DNA of 64,000 nt from CAZRXG01 sp964603985 (lineage in GTDB: Bacteria; Chloroflexota; Anaerolineae; Aggregatilineales; UBA3940): assembly GCA_964603985.1 (NCBI GenBank), contig CAZRXG010000005.1:62001-126000 (forward strand). Direction: 5' to 3'. The position numbers and the translations under genes were made by a program. Of this stretch, positions 26,483 to 34,455 are shown piece by piece. The notes beneath the pieces were generated by a model. The model saw only the letters and a list, made by a program, of their open reading frames with translations. It did no database searches and was not told the DNA's origin. Each line of letters begins with the position of its first letter. Positions within the stretch are counted from its first letter, which is position 1.

Positions 26483-28456
26483 ATGAGACACAGCAAGATT
26501 ACGCCACTGGTTATGATCCTGATGATAACCAGTGTTCTAATTGCCTGCATGGACAGTGAGATCAACACGACACCCCCCCCGACCAAAACCCCGCTGCCAT
26601 CACCCACCACCCTACCACCGACTTCTACACCGACGCCTACCCCCGAGCCACTCTTCGGCCCACTGCCAGAAGGGGCACTGGCGCGTTTTGGAAAGGGAGT
26701 CTCTACCAGTGTGGCGCTCACACCGGATGGAAGGCTTCTCGCGGTAGGGACTACTCGGGGGGTGTATGTCTACCAGGTTGACACATTGGAAGAAGTATGG
26801 AGCGTGGAAACCAATCTAACAGCCACAGGCACGCTCAAAGTGGTGGCCGATGGAACACAGCTTGTGGCCGGCCATTATCGGGGCGTCGTGGTGGCGTGGG
26901 ATGTCAAAACGGGTGAGCAGTTATACACGCTGGAAACGGATGCCAGAACTATCTTGGACATCTCGGCGGATGGCAGATACTTACTGGCGCTCACCGAGAG
27001 CGATGAATGGGAACTGTGGGACATCGCCGCCGGTCAACCGATCCAGCAGCTGGCAGACGGCGTTACTTATCAGGATCAGGTTATCTTTTCGCCGGACGGA
27101 AGTCGCATCGCCGGAAGTGTAGACGGGCAGCTTATGGTATGGGATACCACGTCGTGGCAGATTATCGACTATCCCGGCGTACAGGGAGATGTGGTTGACC
27201 TGGCCTGGTCATGGGATAACAGCAGGCTGGCAGTCATAGCTGAAACGAATAACGATAACTTTGCCTACGTCCTGACAGAAACTGACAGCGTCAGCCTGAA
27301 GGGTGAAGCTTCAATATCCGATAACCGGCGAGTACTGGGTTGGGCACAGGACAATTCGATCGTGGTGACCTATCAGAAGACAGTTGATCTTCCTCCACGC
27401 GGGGAGGTGATCTGGTGGAACCCAGGCACCGGCGAACCGGAGCACACCCTGCTGTTAGAGGATTTCCCCCCATGGTTTACAAAAACCGACTATTCCCCGG
27501 ACATTATCGCCGCAGCCAACGGGCTAAGCGGTCTGTTAATGGTCTATGATTGGACATCAGGCGAGGTTTTGCACCGGTTTAATGAACATGCTACTGGTGC
27601 CGATGATCTGGCCTTTAGCCCGGATGGAACCCTGCTGGCTTCTGCACCAATGATTGTGGCCGGTCTAAGTGGTGGTGTCAGTGTCTGGGACGTGGAAACC
27701 GGGGCGCGTATACAGCGAATAGCGGAGGCGGATAATACTGTAGCCTGGTCGCCGGACGGTAGTATGCTGGCTGCCGCCAGTTATGGCGGTACTTATGGTG
27801 CTGCTGTAATACTATGGGAACCGTTAGATGGTACAGTGATCCAGGTATTTACCCCTCAGTCAGATAGATCGGTGAGTGGGTTTGATCATGTAACCTGGTC
27901 GCCCGATGGAGCGCAGGTGGCAGCCAGTTCGTTCTGGGGCGAGACTTTTATCTGGGATGTTGAGACCGGTCAGCAACTGCTTCAGATTGATGGGTACAAT
28001 GTGCATTTCTCGCCGGATGGCGCGTTTATCGCTACCGGACACACTGAATCCGATCCAGGGCCGCGAATCATCATTCGCGATCGCAGCACTGCTGACCCGC
28101 TGCTGACCATCTTTGGGGGCAAGGAAATAGACTGGTCGCCAGATGGGCGGCTTCTGGCTTCATCAAAGGGTGTGTGGGAGGTGGCGACCGGCCAGGAATT
28201 GTACCCATTATCCGGGCACACCGGCGGGGTAACCAGTGTCGTATTCTCGCCGGATGGCTCCTATCTTGCCACCGGCGGATATGAAGACAAGCTGATCATC
28301 ATCTGGGATGCGCATACCGGCGAACGGCTGTGGACGTTTGAAGGCCATGTATGGTATGTGACCAGCCTGGCCTGGTCACCGGATGGCTCTGTGCTGGCGT
28401 CTGGATCAGACGATGGCACCATCATCCTGTGGGATATAACGGTGGTCGAACCATAG
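26483..28456 (+). CDS. WD40 beta-propeller lipoprotein B (14 blades)
   Basis: 657 residues from ATG 26483, with the same start ambiguity as its twin. The signal peptide, lipobox VLIAC, linker and first propeller strands are identical to gene A. It has 14 WD40-like repeats, which fits two seven-bladed propellers and is probably the ancestral number. The terminal blades read IVFSPDGS-like motifs, ending IILWDITVVEP as in gene A. The middle blades have diverged most, as expected if they contact different partners. It is followed by its own terminator. Confidence 0.85.
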   Translation: MRHSKITPLVMILMITSVLIACMDSEINTTPPPTKTPLPSPTTLPPTSTPTPTPEPLFGPLPEGALARFGKGVSTSVALTPDGRLLAVGTTRGVYVYQVDTLEEVWSVETNLTATGTLKVVADGTQLVAGHYRGVVVAWDVKTGEQLYTLETDARTILDISADGRYLLALTESDEWELWDIAAGQPIQQLADGVTYQDQVIFSPDGSRIAGSVDGQLMVWDTTSWQIIDYPGVQGDVVDLAWSWDNSRLAVIAETNNDNFAYVLTETDSVSLKGEASISDNRRVLGWAQDNSIVVTYQKTVDLPPRGEVIWWNPGTGEPEHTLLLEDFPPWFTKTDYSPDIIAAANGLSGLLMVYDWTSGEVLHRFNEHATGADDLAFSPDGTLLASAPMIVAGLSGGVSVWDVETGARIQRIAEADNTVAWSPDGSMLAAASYGGTYGAAVILWEPLDGTVIQVFTPQSDRSVSGFDHVTWSPDGAQVAASSFWGETFIWDVETGQQLLQIDGYNVHFSPDGAFIATGHTESDPGPRIIIRDRSTADPLLTIFGGKEIDWSPDGRLLASSKGVWEVATGQELYPLSGHTGGVTSVVFSPDGSYLATGGYEDKLIIIWDAHTGERLWTFEGHVWYVTSLAWSPDGSVLASGSDDGTIILWDITVVEP

Positions 28457-28517
28457 CGCCTGTGGCAAAACAGAGAGCAAAGTCAGATAGTACCCGTCCT
28501 CCCCGCCTCTGAAGACC

Positions 28518-28550
28518 AACTACTCCACAAATATCGTGGAGTAGTTTTTT
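28518..28550 (+). terminator. rho-independent terminator after WD40 gene B
   Basis: AACTACTCCAC, loop AAATATC, GTGGAGTAGTT and a T run. Only 18 bases separate it from the ubiX -10 element. Confidence 0.85.
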
Positions 28551-28568
28551 CATAATCTCAACTGGGGG

Positions 28569-28574
28569 TACAAT
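28569..28574 (+). promoter_or_regulatory. -10 element for a probably leaderless ubiX transcript
   Basis: TACAAT lies six bases before the ubiX ATG with no Shine-Dalgarno between, the layout of promoters whose transcript starts at the A of ATG. The -35 region is not consensus. The same element stands before the ubiX-leader fragment at 26284. Confidence 0.5.
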
Positions 28575-28580
28575 CAGGCC

Positions 28581-29144
28581 ATGAGCAGGCAAATTATCCT
28601 CGCGATCACCGGAGCTTCCGGCGCTGTCTACGGCATCCAGGCATTGGAAATCCTGCGATCATTGGGCCACAAAACACACCTTATCGTGAGCCACGCCGCG
28701 CGCCAGACCATCGAGCAAGAGACCGGTCGCACAGCAGACGAGATCGCTGCGATGGCTTCATTTACCTACGATCCCGCCGACATCGGCGCGCCGGTTGCCT
28801 CCGGCTCTTTCCCGGTTGACGGCATGTTGGTGGCCCCCTGCTCGATCAAAACGCTCTCCGCCGTTGCCAATTCATACACCGCCGACCTGATCTCCAGGGC
28901 CGCCGACGTATGCCTGAAAGAGGGCCGCCCCCTGGTGCTGATGGTGCGCGAATCGCCGTTACACATCGGGCACCTGCGGCTGATGACGCAGGCTGCCGAG
29001 GCAGGTGCAGTGATCTGCCCACCCATCCCGACGTTCTACGGGCACCCGCAAACCGTCGCCGATATCGTCAATGCCTCGGTGGGGCGGGCGCTGGCGCGGC
29101 TGGGCATCAGCAACGATGCATTTCCAAGATGGGGGGAGGGCTGA
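28581..29144 (+). CDS. ubiX: UbiX-family flavin prenyltransferase
   Basis: 187 residues. The N-terminal flavin-binding motif IILAITGASGAVYG, SFPVDGMLVAPCSIKTLSAVA in the middle and LVLMVRESPLHIGHLRLM near residue 120 are diagnostic of the UbiX/Pad1 family. The family joins dimethylallyl phosphate to FMN to make prenylated FMN, the cofactor of UbiD decarboxylases. Length is normal. The stop TGA is immediately followed by the GTG of ubiD, so the two are cotranslated, as expected for cofactor maker and user. There is no SD; expression probably starts from the adjacent -10 as a leaderless mRNA. Confidence 0.95.
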   Translation: MSRQIILAITGASGAVYGIQALEILRSLGHKTHLIVSHAARQTIEQETGRTADEIAAMASFTYDPADIGAPVASGSFPVDGMLVAPCSIKTLSAVANSYTADLISRAADVCLKEGRPLVLMVRESPLHIGHLRLMTQAAEAGAVICPPIPTFYGHPQTVADIVNASVGRALARLGISNDAFPRWGEG

Positions 29145-30458
29145 GTGTCTCTGCGTGACCACATTCAATCTCTGGAACAAAGCGGCAGGCTGGTCGTCAT
29201 CCGCGAGCCGGTCTCCAAAACTTACGAGATCGCCGGTATCCTCAAGAAACTCGAACCGCGCCCGGTGCTGTTCGAGAACGTCAAGGAATCGCACTGGCGC
29301 GTCATTGGCAATCTGCTCTGCGGCAAGGGGCCGTTTGCCGATTACTTCGGCATCCAGCCCTCGCAGATCATCGCCACGCTCTCCACTGCCATCGATTCAG
29401 CCTCGCCACCGGCGGAATGGCAAGGCGATGTTGCCCCCTGCCAGGAGGTCGTGAACCTCGCCCCCGACCTTGACGAGCTGCCAATCCTCTATCACTGCGA
29501 GGGAGACGGCGGCAATTACATCAGTTCGGGGGTCTTTCTGGCCCGGCACCCGACGCACGGACAAAACGCCGACTTCCACCGCGCGATGCAGTTTTCAAAG
29601 ATCGAGATGGCGATCCGTGTCGTAAAGGGCCGCCACTTTGATGCCTTCTTGCAGGATTGCAAAACGCTCGATGTGGCGGTGTGCGTCGGGCTGCCGCCCA
29701 ATATCCTGGCGGCGGCAGCCACCTCGGTGGCAATCGGGTTTGATGAGCTAACCATCGCCAATGCACTGGAGCCGTTCGCCGTTGTCCCGGCCAGGACGGT
29801 CGACGTGCTCGTCCCGGCGGCGGCGGAATTCGTGTTGGAGGGGACTGTCTACCTCGATAGGCGGCATCCCGAAGGCCCATTCGTCGATTTGACCGAGACC
29901 CAGGATGTCATCCGGGAGGAACCTGTCTTTGTCGTCAAGGCGATCACCCACCGGCGCGATGCCATCTGGCACGCCTTGCTGCCCGGTGCGCTGGAGCACA
30001 AGCTGTTGATGGGCATGCCGCGCGAGCCAACCATCTTCCAGTCGGTGAGCCAGGTGGTAAACTGCCTCGACGTTCACGTTAATCCCGGTGGCTGTTCGTG
30101 GCTGCATGCCATCGTCCAGATCGAGAAGCAGGCTGAGGACGACGGTAAGAAGGCCATCGATGCAGCCTTCACCGGGCATCGCTCCTGCAAGCACGTCTTC
30201 GTCGTTGACGGCGACATTGACATCTACGATCCGCTGGCGGTCGAGTGGGCGATGGCGACCCGCTTCCAGGGTGATGAAGACCTGGTGATCAAGCCACGCG
30301 AGCGTGGTTCGTCGCTTGACCCCTCCGGCGAGCCGGGCACGCATAACACCTGCCGGGTGGGCTTCGACCTGACCAAGCCGCTGGAGGCCAAAGGTAAGAA
30401 TTTTGAGAAGGCACCCTTCCCTGAGGTGGATTTGAGTCAGTACGGCCTGGCTGATTAA
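29145..30458 (+). CDS. UbiD-family decarboxylase (candidate anhydromevalonate phosphate decarboxylase)
   Basis: 437 residues from GTG 29145, with GGGGGGAGGG at the end of ubiX as ribosome site. UbiD features are clear: the N-terminal domain (MSLRDHIQSLEQSGRLV), YHCEGDGGNYISSGVFL, VDVLVPAAAEFVLEGTVY and the HRRDAIWHALLPGALEHKLLMG segment. UbiD enzymes use prenylated FMN to decarboxylate alpha,beta-unsaturated acids. The next two genes are aconitase-X large and small subunits. In archaea such as Aeropyrum pernix that set dehydrates mevalonate 5-phosphate and decarboxylates the product to isopentenyl phosphate. The substrate here is inferred from this neighbourhood only; a degradative UbiD is the alternative. 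Confidence 0.88.
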   Translation: MSLRDHIQSLEQSGRLVVIREPVSKTYEIAGILKKLEPRPVLFENVKESHWRVIGNLLCGKGPFADYFGIQPSQIIATLSTAIDSASPPAEWQGDVAPCQEVVNLAPDLDELPILYHCEGDGGNYISSGVFLARHPTHGQNADFHRAMQFSKIEMAIRVVKGRHFDAFLQDCKTLDVAVCVGLPPNILAAAATSVAIGFDELTIANALEPFAVVPARTVDVLVPAAAEFVLEGTVYLDRRHPEGPFVDLTETQDVIREEPVFVVKAITHRRDAIWHALLPGALEHKLLMGMPREPTIFQSVSQVVNCLDVHVNPGGCSWLHAIVQIEKQAEDDGKKAIDAAFTGHRSCKHVFVVDGDIDIYDPLAVEWAMATRFQGDEDLVIKPRERGSSLDPSGEPGTHNTCRVGFDLTKPLEAKGKNFEKAPFPEVDLSQYGLAD

Positions 30459-30488
30459 CTGAAGCCCGTTGAGCAAAGCTTCTTTTCT

Positions 30489-31700
30489 ATGTATCTGACG
30501 CACGAAGAACAATCGATGCTGGCCGGTGAGCAGGGCAAAGCAGCCCAGAAGGCCATGCAAATCCTGGAAACGCTGGGCCGGATTTACGGTGCGGAGCGGA
30601 TGCTGCCGGTCAGTTCGGTACAGATCGCCGGGGTGAGCTACGACAACCTGGGTGATGCCGGATTGGAATGGTTGGCGGAGATGGCCGATGGCGGAGGCCG
30701 GACACGTGTGCTGACCACGCTGAACCCTGCCGGGATGGATATCGAGAACTGGCAGCAGTTGGGCATTCCGCCCGAATTCGCCGAAAAGCAGCAGAGAGTC
30801 ATTGACGCCTTTGCCCGCATGGGCGTGATCACCACCTGCACCTGCACACCCTATCTGGCCGGGAACGAGCCAGCCCTGGGTGATACCATCGCCTGGGCGG
30901 AGAGCAGCGCCGTATGTTACGCCAATTCGGTGATCGGGGCGCGAACCAATCGGGAAGGTGGGCCAAGCGCCCTGGCGGCTGCGCTTACCGGGCGCACGCC
31001 GGAATATGGCATGCACCTGCCGGAGAACCGCCGACCGGGTGTAACGGTCGAAGTGCGGGCGCGGCTGTCCGGTACGGCGGATTTCGGCGCGCTGGGCAAG
31101 GCTATCGGTGAGCGGCTGGAGGCGCTTGGCCGGAGGGCTGTCCCCCTCATTACCGGCGTCGATTCCGCATCGCTGGAACAGCTCAAATCGTTCTGCGCCA
31201 GCATCGCCACCTACGGCGGCCTGGCGCTGTTCCACATGCAGGGCATCACACCGGAAGCAGACGGATATACGCCCCCCGGCGAGCGCTTCACGATCTCCGG
31301 CGACGACCTGGAAACGACCCGCCGATCTTTATGCGATGCCTCTCCTGATGAAGTCGATTTCGTCTCGTTGGGGTGCCCGCATCTCTCCATTGACGAGGTC
31401 GCACGCATTGCCGAACTGCTGCAAGACAAGACGGTCACGAAGGAATTCTGGATTACCACTTCGCGCCCGGTCAAAGCCGCCGCCGACCGGCTGGGCTACA
31501 CGGCGATCATCGAGGCCAGTGGGGCGAAGTTTGCGGTTGATACCTGCTGCGTGGTGGCTCCGATCCGTGGCCGGTTCCGGGCCATGTCGACCGACAGCGC
31601 CAAGGCGTGCTATTATGCCTACAGCAAGAACAAATTCAAGACGCGCCTGCTGGACTTCGACCGGGTGGTGAAAGAGGCTATCGCCCCGAGAGTGCGGTGA
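30489..31700 (+). CDS. aconitase X large subunit (candidate phosphomevalonate dehydratase, large)
   Basis: 403 residues. It matches AcnX: YLTHEEQSML at the start, then TCTCTPYLAGNEPALGD (Cys 117, 119), the CYANSVIGARTNREGG loop (Cys 143), SLGCPHLSIDEV (Cys 296) and VDTCCVVAPI (Cys 353/354). These supply candidate iron-sulfur ligands. AcnX enzymes are dehydratases: phosphomevalonate dehydratase in archaea, cis-3-hydroxy-L-proline dehydratase in some bacteria. Pairing with ubiX and ubiD favours the first; the second has no use for a UbiD. The ATG lacks a strong SD. The small subunit follows four bases after the stop. Confidence 0.9.
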   Translation: MYLTHEEQSMLAGEQGKAAQKAMQILETLGRIYGAERMLPVSSVQIAGVSYDNLGDAGLEWLAEMADGGGRTRVLTTLNPAGMDIENWQQLGIPPEFAEKQQRVIDAFARMGVITTCTCTPYLAGNEPALGDTIAWAESSAVCYANSVIGARTNREGGPSALAAALTGRTPEYGMHLPENRRPGVTVEVRARLSGTADFGALGKAIGERLEALGRRAVPLITGVDSASLEQLKSFCASIATYGGLALFHMQGITPEADGYTPPGERFTISGDDLETTRRSLCDASPDEVDFVSLGCPHLSIDEVARIAELLQDKTVTKEFWITTSRPVKAAADRLGYTAIIEASGAKFAVDTCCVVAPIRGRFRAMSTDSAKACYYAYSKNKFKTRLLDFDRVVKEAIAPRVR

Positions 31701-31704
31701 TACG

Positions 31705-32127
31705 ATGAAAAAGACCGAAGAGCAACAATTCCCGATAGTTTTCCAGGGACGCCCGATCTGCGCCGGAACTGCCGAGGGCAAGGCACTGGTTACGACGATG
31801 GGCATCTCCTTCTTCGGCGGCGTGGATCCCGATTCCGGGGTGGTTGTGGAAAAGGGCCACGAGCTTGAGGGCCAGACGGTAGCGGGGAAAATCCTCGTCT
31901 TTCCCACCGGCAAAGGCTCGACCGTCGGCTCTTACACCATTTATCGATTGAGCAAAGCTGGCAAAGCCCCCCTCGCCATCCTGAACGCCGAGTGTGAGCC
32001 GATCACCGCCGTGGGCTGCATCATCGCCGAGATACCCTGCATCGATCAGATCCCCATCGAGCAAATAGCCACCGGCGATCACCTGCGGCTCGACGGCACA
32101 AGTGGACAGGTGGAAATGCCACTTTAG
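31705..32127 (+). CDS. aconitase X small (swivel) subunit
   Basis: 140 residues. AcnX small-subunit (DUF126, swivel-domain) signatures: GTAEGKALVT, the GGVDPDSG loop, GKILVFPTGKGSTVGSY (with the conserved Gly-Ser-Thr catalytic loop near residue 72) and NAECEPITAVGCIIAEIPCID. It pairs with the large subunit to form the active dehydratase. In some bacteria the two are fused; here they are separate, as in archaea. It ends the ubiX-ubiD-acnX group; a hairpin follows about 70 bases later. Confidence 0.9.
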   Translation: MKKTEEQQFPIVFQGRPICAGTAEGKALVTTMGISFFGGVDPDSGVVVEKGHELEGQTVAGKILVFPTGKGSTVGSYTIYRLSKAGKAPLAILNAECEPITAVGCIIAEIPCIDQIPIEQIATGDHLRLDGTSGQVEMPL

Positions 32128-32408
32128 AACCGGAAACCCTGAACGAAAAGTGGACGGTTCGAAGCAGGTTCTTAATCGCCCGCCTCCGACGACCGGTCGC
32201 TCGTTTGACTCACCTGAGTCAACCGGGCGATTCTTGTTGTGGCTGACGGCTCATCCGTCCCCCCGTGCATAGAGCGCGCCGGTCTCCGGTTTCATCTCGG
32301 CGATTTCCCCCCCAGAATTAGGGTATTCATCCAGGCAGGAGAATAATACAATGGAGCAGGTAACCAATTTGAGGAAGCGTCATTCACCAGAACGGGAGAT
32401 AGCAGCAT
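32128..32408. other. intergenic region with one terminator-like hairpin
   Basis: 281 bases without a supported gene. Besides the hairpin at 32197 there is a purine-rich CAGGCAGGAGAATAATAC segment about 75 bases before the next gene. The immediate start site has only a weak GGGAGAT ribosome site. Confidence 0.5.
32197..32230 (+). terminator. probable terminator of the ubiX-acnX operon
   Basis: A 15-base stem (13 of 15 paired), TCGCTCGTTTGACTC against GAGTCAACCGGGCGA, with loop ACCT, followed by TTCTTGTTGT. The T tract is interrupted. Confidence 0.5.
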
Positions 32409-33098
32409 ATGGATAAATCCGGTATCGAAACCGCAAATTCCGATTGGAATGATCTCTACAAAGTCGGCGGCGTGGCCGCCCTGATCGCGGTCGCGCTGAT
32501 GCCAATCTCGATCATCGCCTATTTCGTCTGGCCGGTGTACCCCGACGACATCTTCACCGTGATTCAGACCAACAGGCTGGCCGGGATCATGAGCCTTGAT
32601 TTCCTGTACCTGGTTAACAGCCTTTTTGCCATCCCGGTTTTTCTCGCCCTCTACGTTACGCTCAAACGCGCCAATGCATCTTTCTCGGCCATCGCGCTGG
32701 CGCTTGGCTTCATTGGGCTGGTATCTCTTATCCCGGCCAGACCGATCTTCGAGATGTTTGCCCTCAGCGACCAATACGCGGCTGCGACGACCGACGCGCA
32801 GAAAGCTTTGTTCATGGCAGCAGGCGAGGCGACGCTGGCACGCTTTCGTGGCACCGCCTACAACGTGCACTACATCCTCGGCTCTGCGTCCCTGTTGATC
32901 AGCTCGCTTATCATGCTGCGCAGCGATATCTTCAGCAAAACAACCGCCTATGTGGGCATCGTGAGCAATGTGGTTGTGTTTGGACTTTACGTGCCGGTGA
33001 TAGGTGCCTACCTCTCAATGTTATCGGTCGTGGGCTACTTCATATGGTACATCCTGATCGCCCGCAGCCTCTTCCGGCTGGCCGCAACTCAGGAATGA
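32409..33098 (+). CDS. DUF4386-like membrane protein 1
   Basis: 229 residues with about six TM helices. It belongs to a local family of five with the shared pattern SxWxxLYKVGGVAALI, a WF-LFQ-D-L-G-or VIQTNRLAG segment before helix 2, PVFLALYVTLKRAN and FALSDQYAAATTDAQ near mid-length. ILAAGQA (here MAAGEA) and IMLRSDIFSKTTAYVGI follow, with a LFRL ending. This resembles DUF4386 proteins, whose role is unknown. The order of helices and the cytoplasmic basic ends suggest an integral membrane protein without catalytic residues. Confidence 0.75.
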   Translation: MDKSGIETANSDWNDLYKVGGVAALIAVALMPISIIAYFVWPVYPDDIFTVIQTNRLAGIMSLDFLYLVNSLFAIPVFLALYVTLKRANASFSAIALALGFIGLVSLIPARPIFEMFALSDQYAAATTDAQKALFMAAGEATLARFRGTAYNVHYILGSASLLISSLIMLRSDIFSKTTAYVGIVSNVVVFGLYVPVIGAYLSMLSVVGYFIWYILIARSLFRLAATQE

Positions 33099-33152
33099 CA
33101 TTCGCGTAATCTTATGAGAAAGCACTGTGTATTTTCAAAAAGGAGCAAACCT

Positions 33153-33470
33153 GTGAAGAAGGTGTTTTTATTGATCGTCCTGTTGTGCATCCTCTTGCTG
33201 TCGTTTACTGCGTGTGCGGCAGGCCCGAACGAAATGCAAAACTCTGAAAACGCGGACGGGGACGTAGCAGGATTTTGGCGTGGACTGTGGCACGGCGTCA
33301 TTGCGCCCATCACCTTCATCGTGTCCCTGTTCAACGATAACGTCAGCATGTACGAAGTGCACAACAGCGGGGGATGGTACGATTTCGGATTCATCCTCGG
33401 CGTGTGCATCATCTTCGGCGGGGGCGGCGGAGGTACGGGCAGAAGGACCTGTTCGCGCAAAGCTGAGTAG
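33153..33470 (+). CDS. small conserved lipoprotein with glycine-rich tail
   Basis: 105 residues from GTG 33153, with AGGAG nine bases upstream; the ATG at 33114 lacks an SD. Signal VFLLIVLLCILLLSFTAC with lipobox. The mature part has FWRGLWHGVIAPITFIVSLF, VSMYEVHNSGGWYDFGFILG and a last hydrophobic stretch ending in six Gly. This compact pattern recurs in small lipoproteins of many phyla as far as I recall; the function is unknown. The conserved WHG and GGWYDFGF segments suggest two membrane-interfacial helices. Confidence 0.75.
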   Translation: MKKVFLLIVLLCILLLSFTACAAGPNEMQNSENADGDVAGFWRGLWHGVIAPITFIVSLFNDNVSMYEVHNSGGWYDFGFILGVCIIFGGGGGGTGRRTCSRKAE

Positions 33471-33540
33471 TACGGCAGCCTGCCCAACAACCACTCAAAC
33501 CGGTCTGCCGCCGCTTCGTGCAGCGGGCGGGTGTTACCCC

Positions 33541-33590
33541 TGGCGCAAGCCGCAGTAAGAGAGCGCGCTTGCGCCAACCCGATATGGGTT
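33541..33590. other. paired hairpins in the gap before DUF4386-like protein 2
   Basis: TGGCGCAAG at 33541 pairs with CTTGCGCCA at 33568, immediately followed by AACCC-GATAT-GGGTT. There is no T run, so this may be an mRNA-stabilising or weak terminator structure in the 172-base gap. Confidence 0.4.
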
Positions 33591-33642
33591 GCAAGTGATG
33601 GGCATTCATAGAATGGCATCCAAAGGAAGGTAAGGAGCAGAG

Positions 33643-34410
33643 GTGACGAATCAAACCACCGGTGCCGAAGCCACAGACGCCGCCTGGAAGAGTCTGTGCA
33701 AGGTAGGCGGAGTGGCCGCCCTGATTCAGGTGGCGTGTGGTCTGATCACCATGATCGTCTTCCTCACCCTGGGTGGCGAACCCGGCACCGCAGACGAATA
33801 CTTCACGCTGTTGCAGAATGACAGGCTCGTCGGACTCCTGCGAATGGATTTCCCATCCATGATCAGCGTGACGCTCTATTATCTGCTGTTCTTCGGCCTC
33901 TACGCCGCCCTCAGGCGAGTCAACGGCGCTCACGCCGCCCTGGCTGCGGCCCTCGGTTTCGTAGGAGCAACTCTCTGGCTGGCATCGCATTCGGCTTTCT
34001 CCATGCTTGCCCTCAGCGACCGGTACGCGGCTGCGGTAACAGATGCTCAGCGATCCCAGATCCTGGCCGCCGGGCAGGCGGTGATTGCCTCAGATATGTG
34101 GCACAGCACAGGTGCCGCTGTGGGAGGCATTCTGCTGCAAAGTGCCGCTGTGGTGATCTCGGTCATCATGCTGCGCAGCGATGTCTTCAGCAAAACAACC
34201 GCTTATGCGGGGATTGGGGCGAATGGCCTCGATTTAGTCCGCATCCTTATCAACATCTTCGCAGTTGGGAATCCTGCCGACATCCTCATGGTTGTCGCTG
34301 GCCCGCTTTACCCGTTGTGGTTCATCCTGCTTGGTCTGAGACTCTTCCGGCTGGGGCGTTTAGATAAACAGACGCTCCCCCAACCATCGCAGTCAGAAGC
34401 GTCCGAGTAA
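33643..34410 (+). CDS. DUF4386-like membrane protein 2
   Basis: 255 residues from GTG 33643, with AAGGAG eight bases upstream. About six TM helices. Family pattern: SLCKVGGVAALIQVA, YFTLLQNDRLVGLL, YYLLFFGLYAALRRVN, FSMLALSDRYAAAVTDAQ, ILAAGQAV and VIMLRSDVFSKTTAYAGI. Its last 35 codons and the spacer to the next gene (34331-34455) are repeated almost exactly at 35177-35301. Function unknown. Confidence 0.75.
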   Translation: MTNQTTGAEATDAAWKSLCKVGGVAALIQVACGLITMIVFLTLGGEPGTADEYFTLLQNDRLVGLLRMDFPSMISVTLYYLLFFGLYAALRRVNGAHAALAAALGFVGATLWLASHSAFSMLALSDRYAAAVTDAQRSQILAAGQAVIASDMWHSTGAAVGGILLQSAAVVISVIMLRSDVFSKTTAYAGIGANGLDLVRILINIFAVGNPADILMVVAGPLYPLWFILLGLRLFRLGRLDKQTLPQPSQSEASE

Positions 34411-34455
34411 GCGTTGCGCTGAAGGAAGACAGGCATGTCGGCGAATTCAAGCCCG
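34331..34455 (+). repeat. 125-base direct repeat, copy 1
   Basis: Covers the 3' end of a DUF4386-like gene, the spacer and the first seven codons of the next gene (MSANSSP). Copy 2 is at 35177-35301, offset 846 bases. Confidence 0.85.

Larger units (their letters stand above)
26258..28555 (+). repeat. WD40-gene repeat unit, copy 2
   Basis: Starts with the same ATCTCAACTGAGGGTACAA segment and ubiX-like leader ATG (26284) as copy 1 and ends where the genuine ubiX upstream region begins. The T-arm-like stem here is perfect (ATAGG, loop TTCGAAT, CCTAT); in copy 1 it has one mismatch. Confidence 0.85.

Noticed and set aside
29748..31235. Long minus-strand frame opposite ubiD and acnX
   Set aside because: Antisense to well-conserved enzymes; no coding signature of its own.
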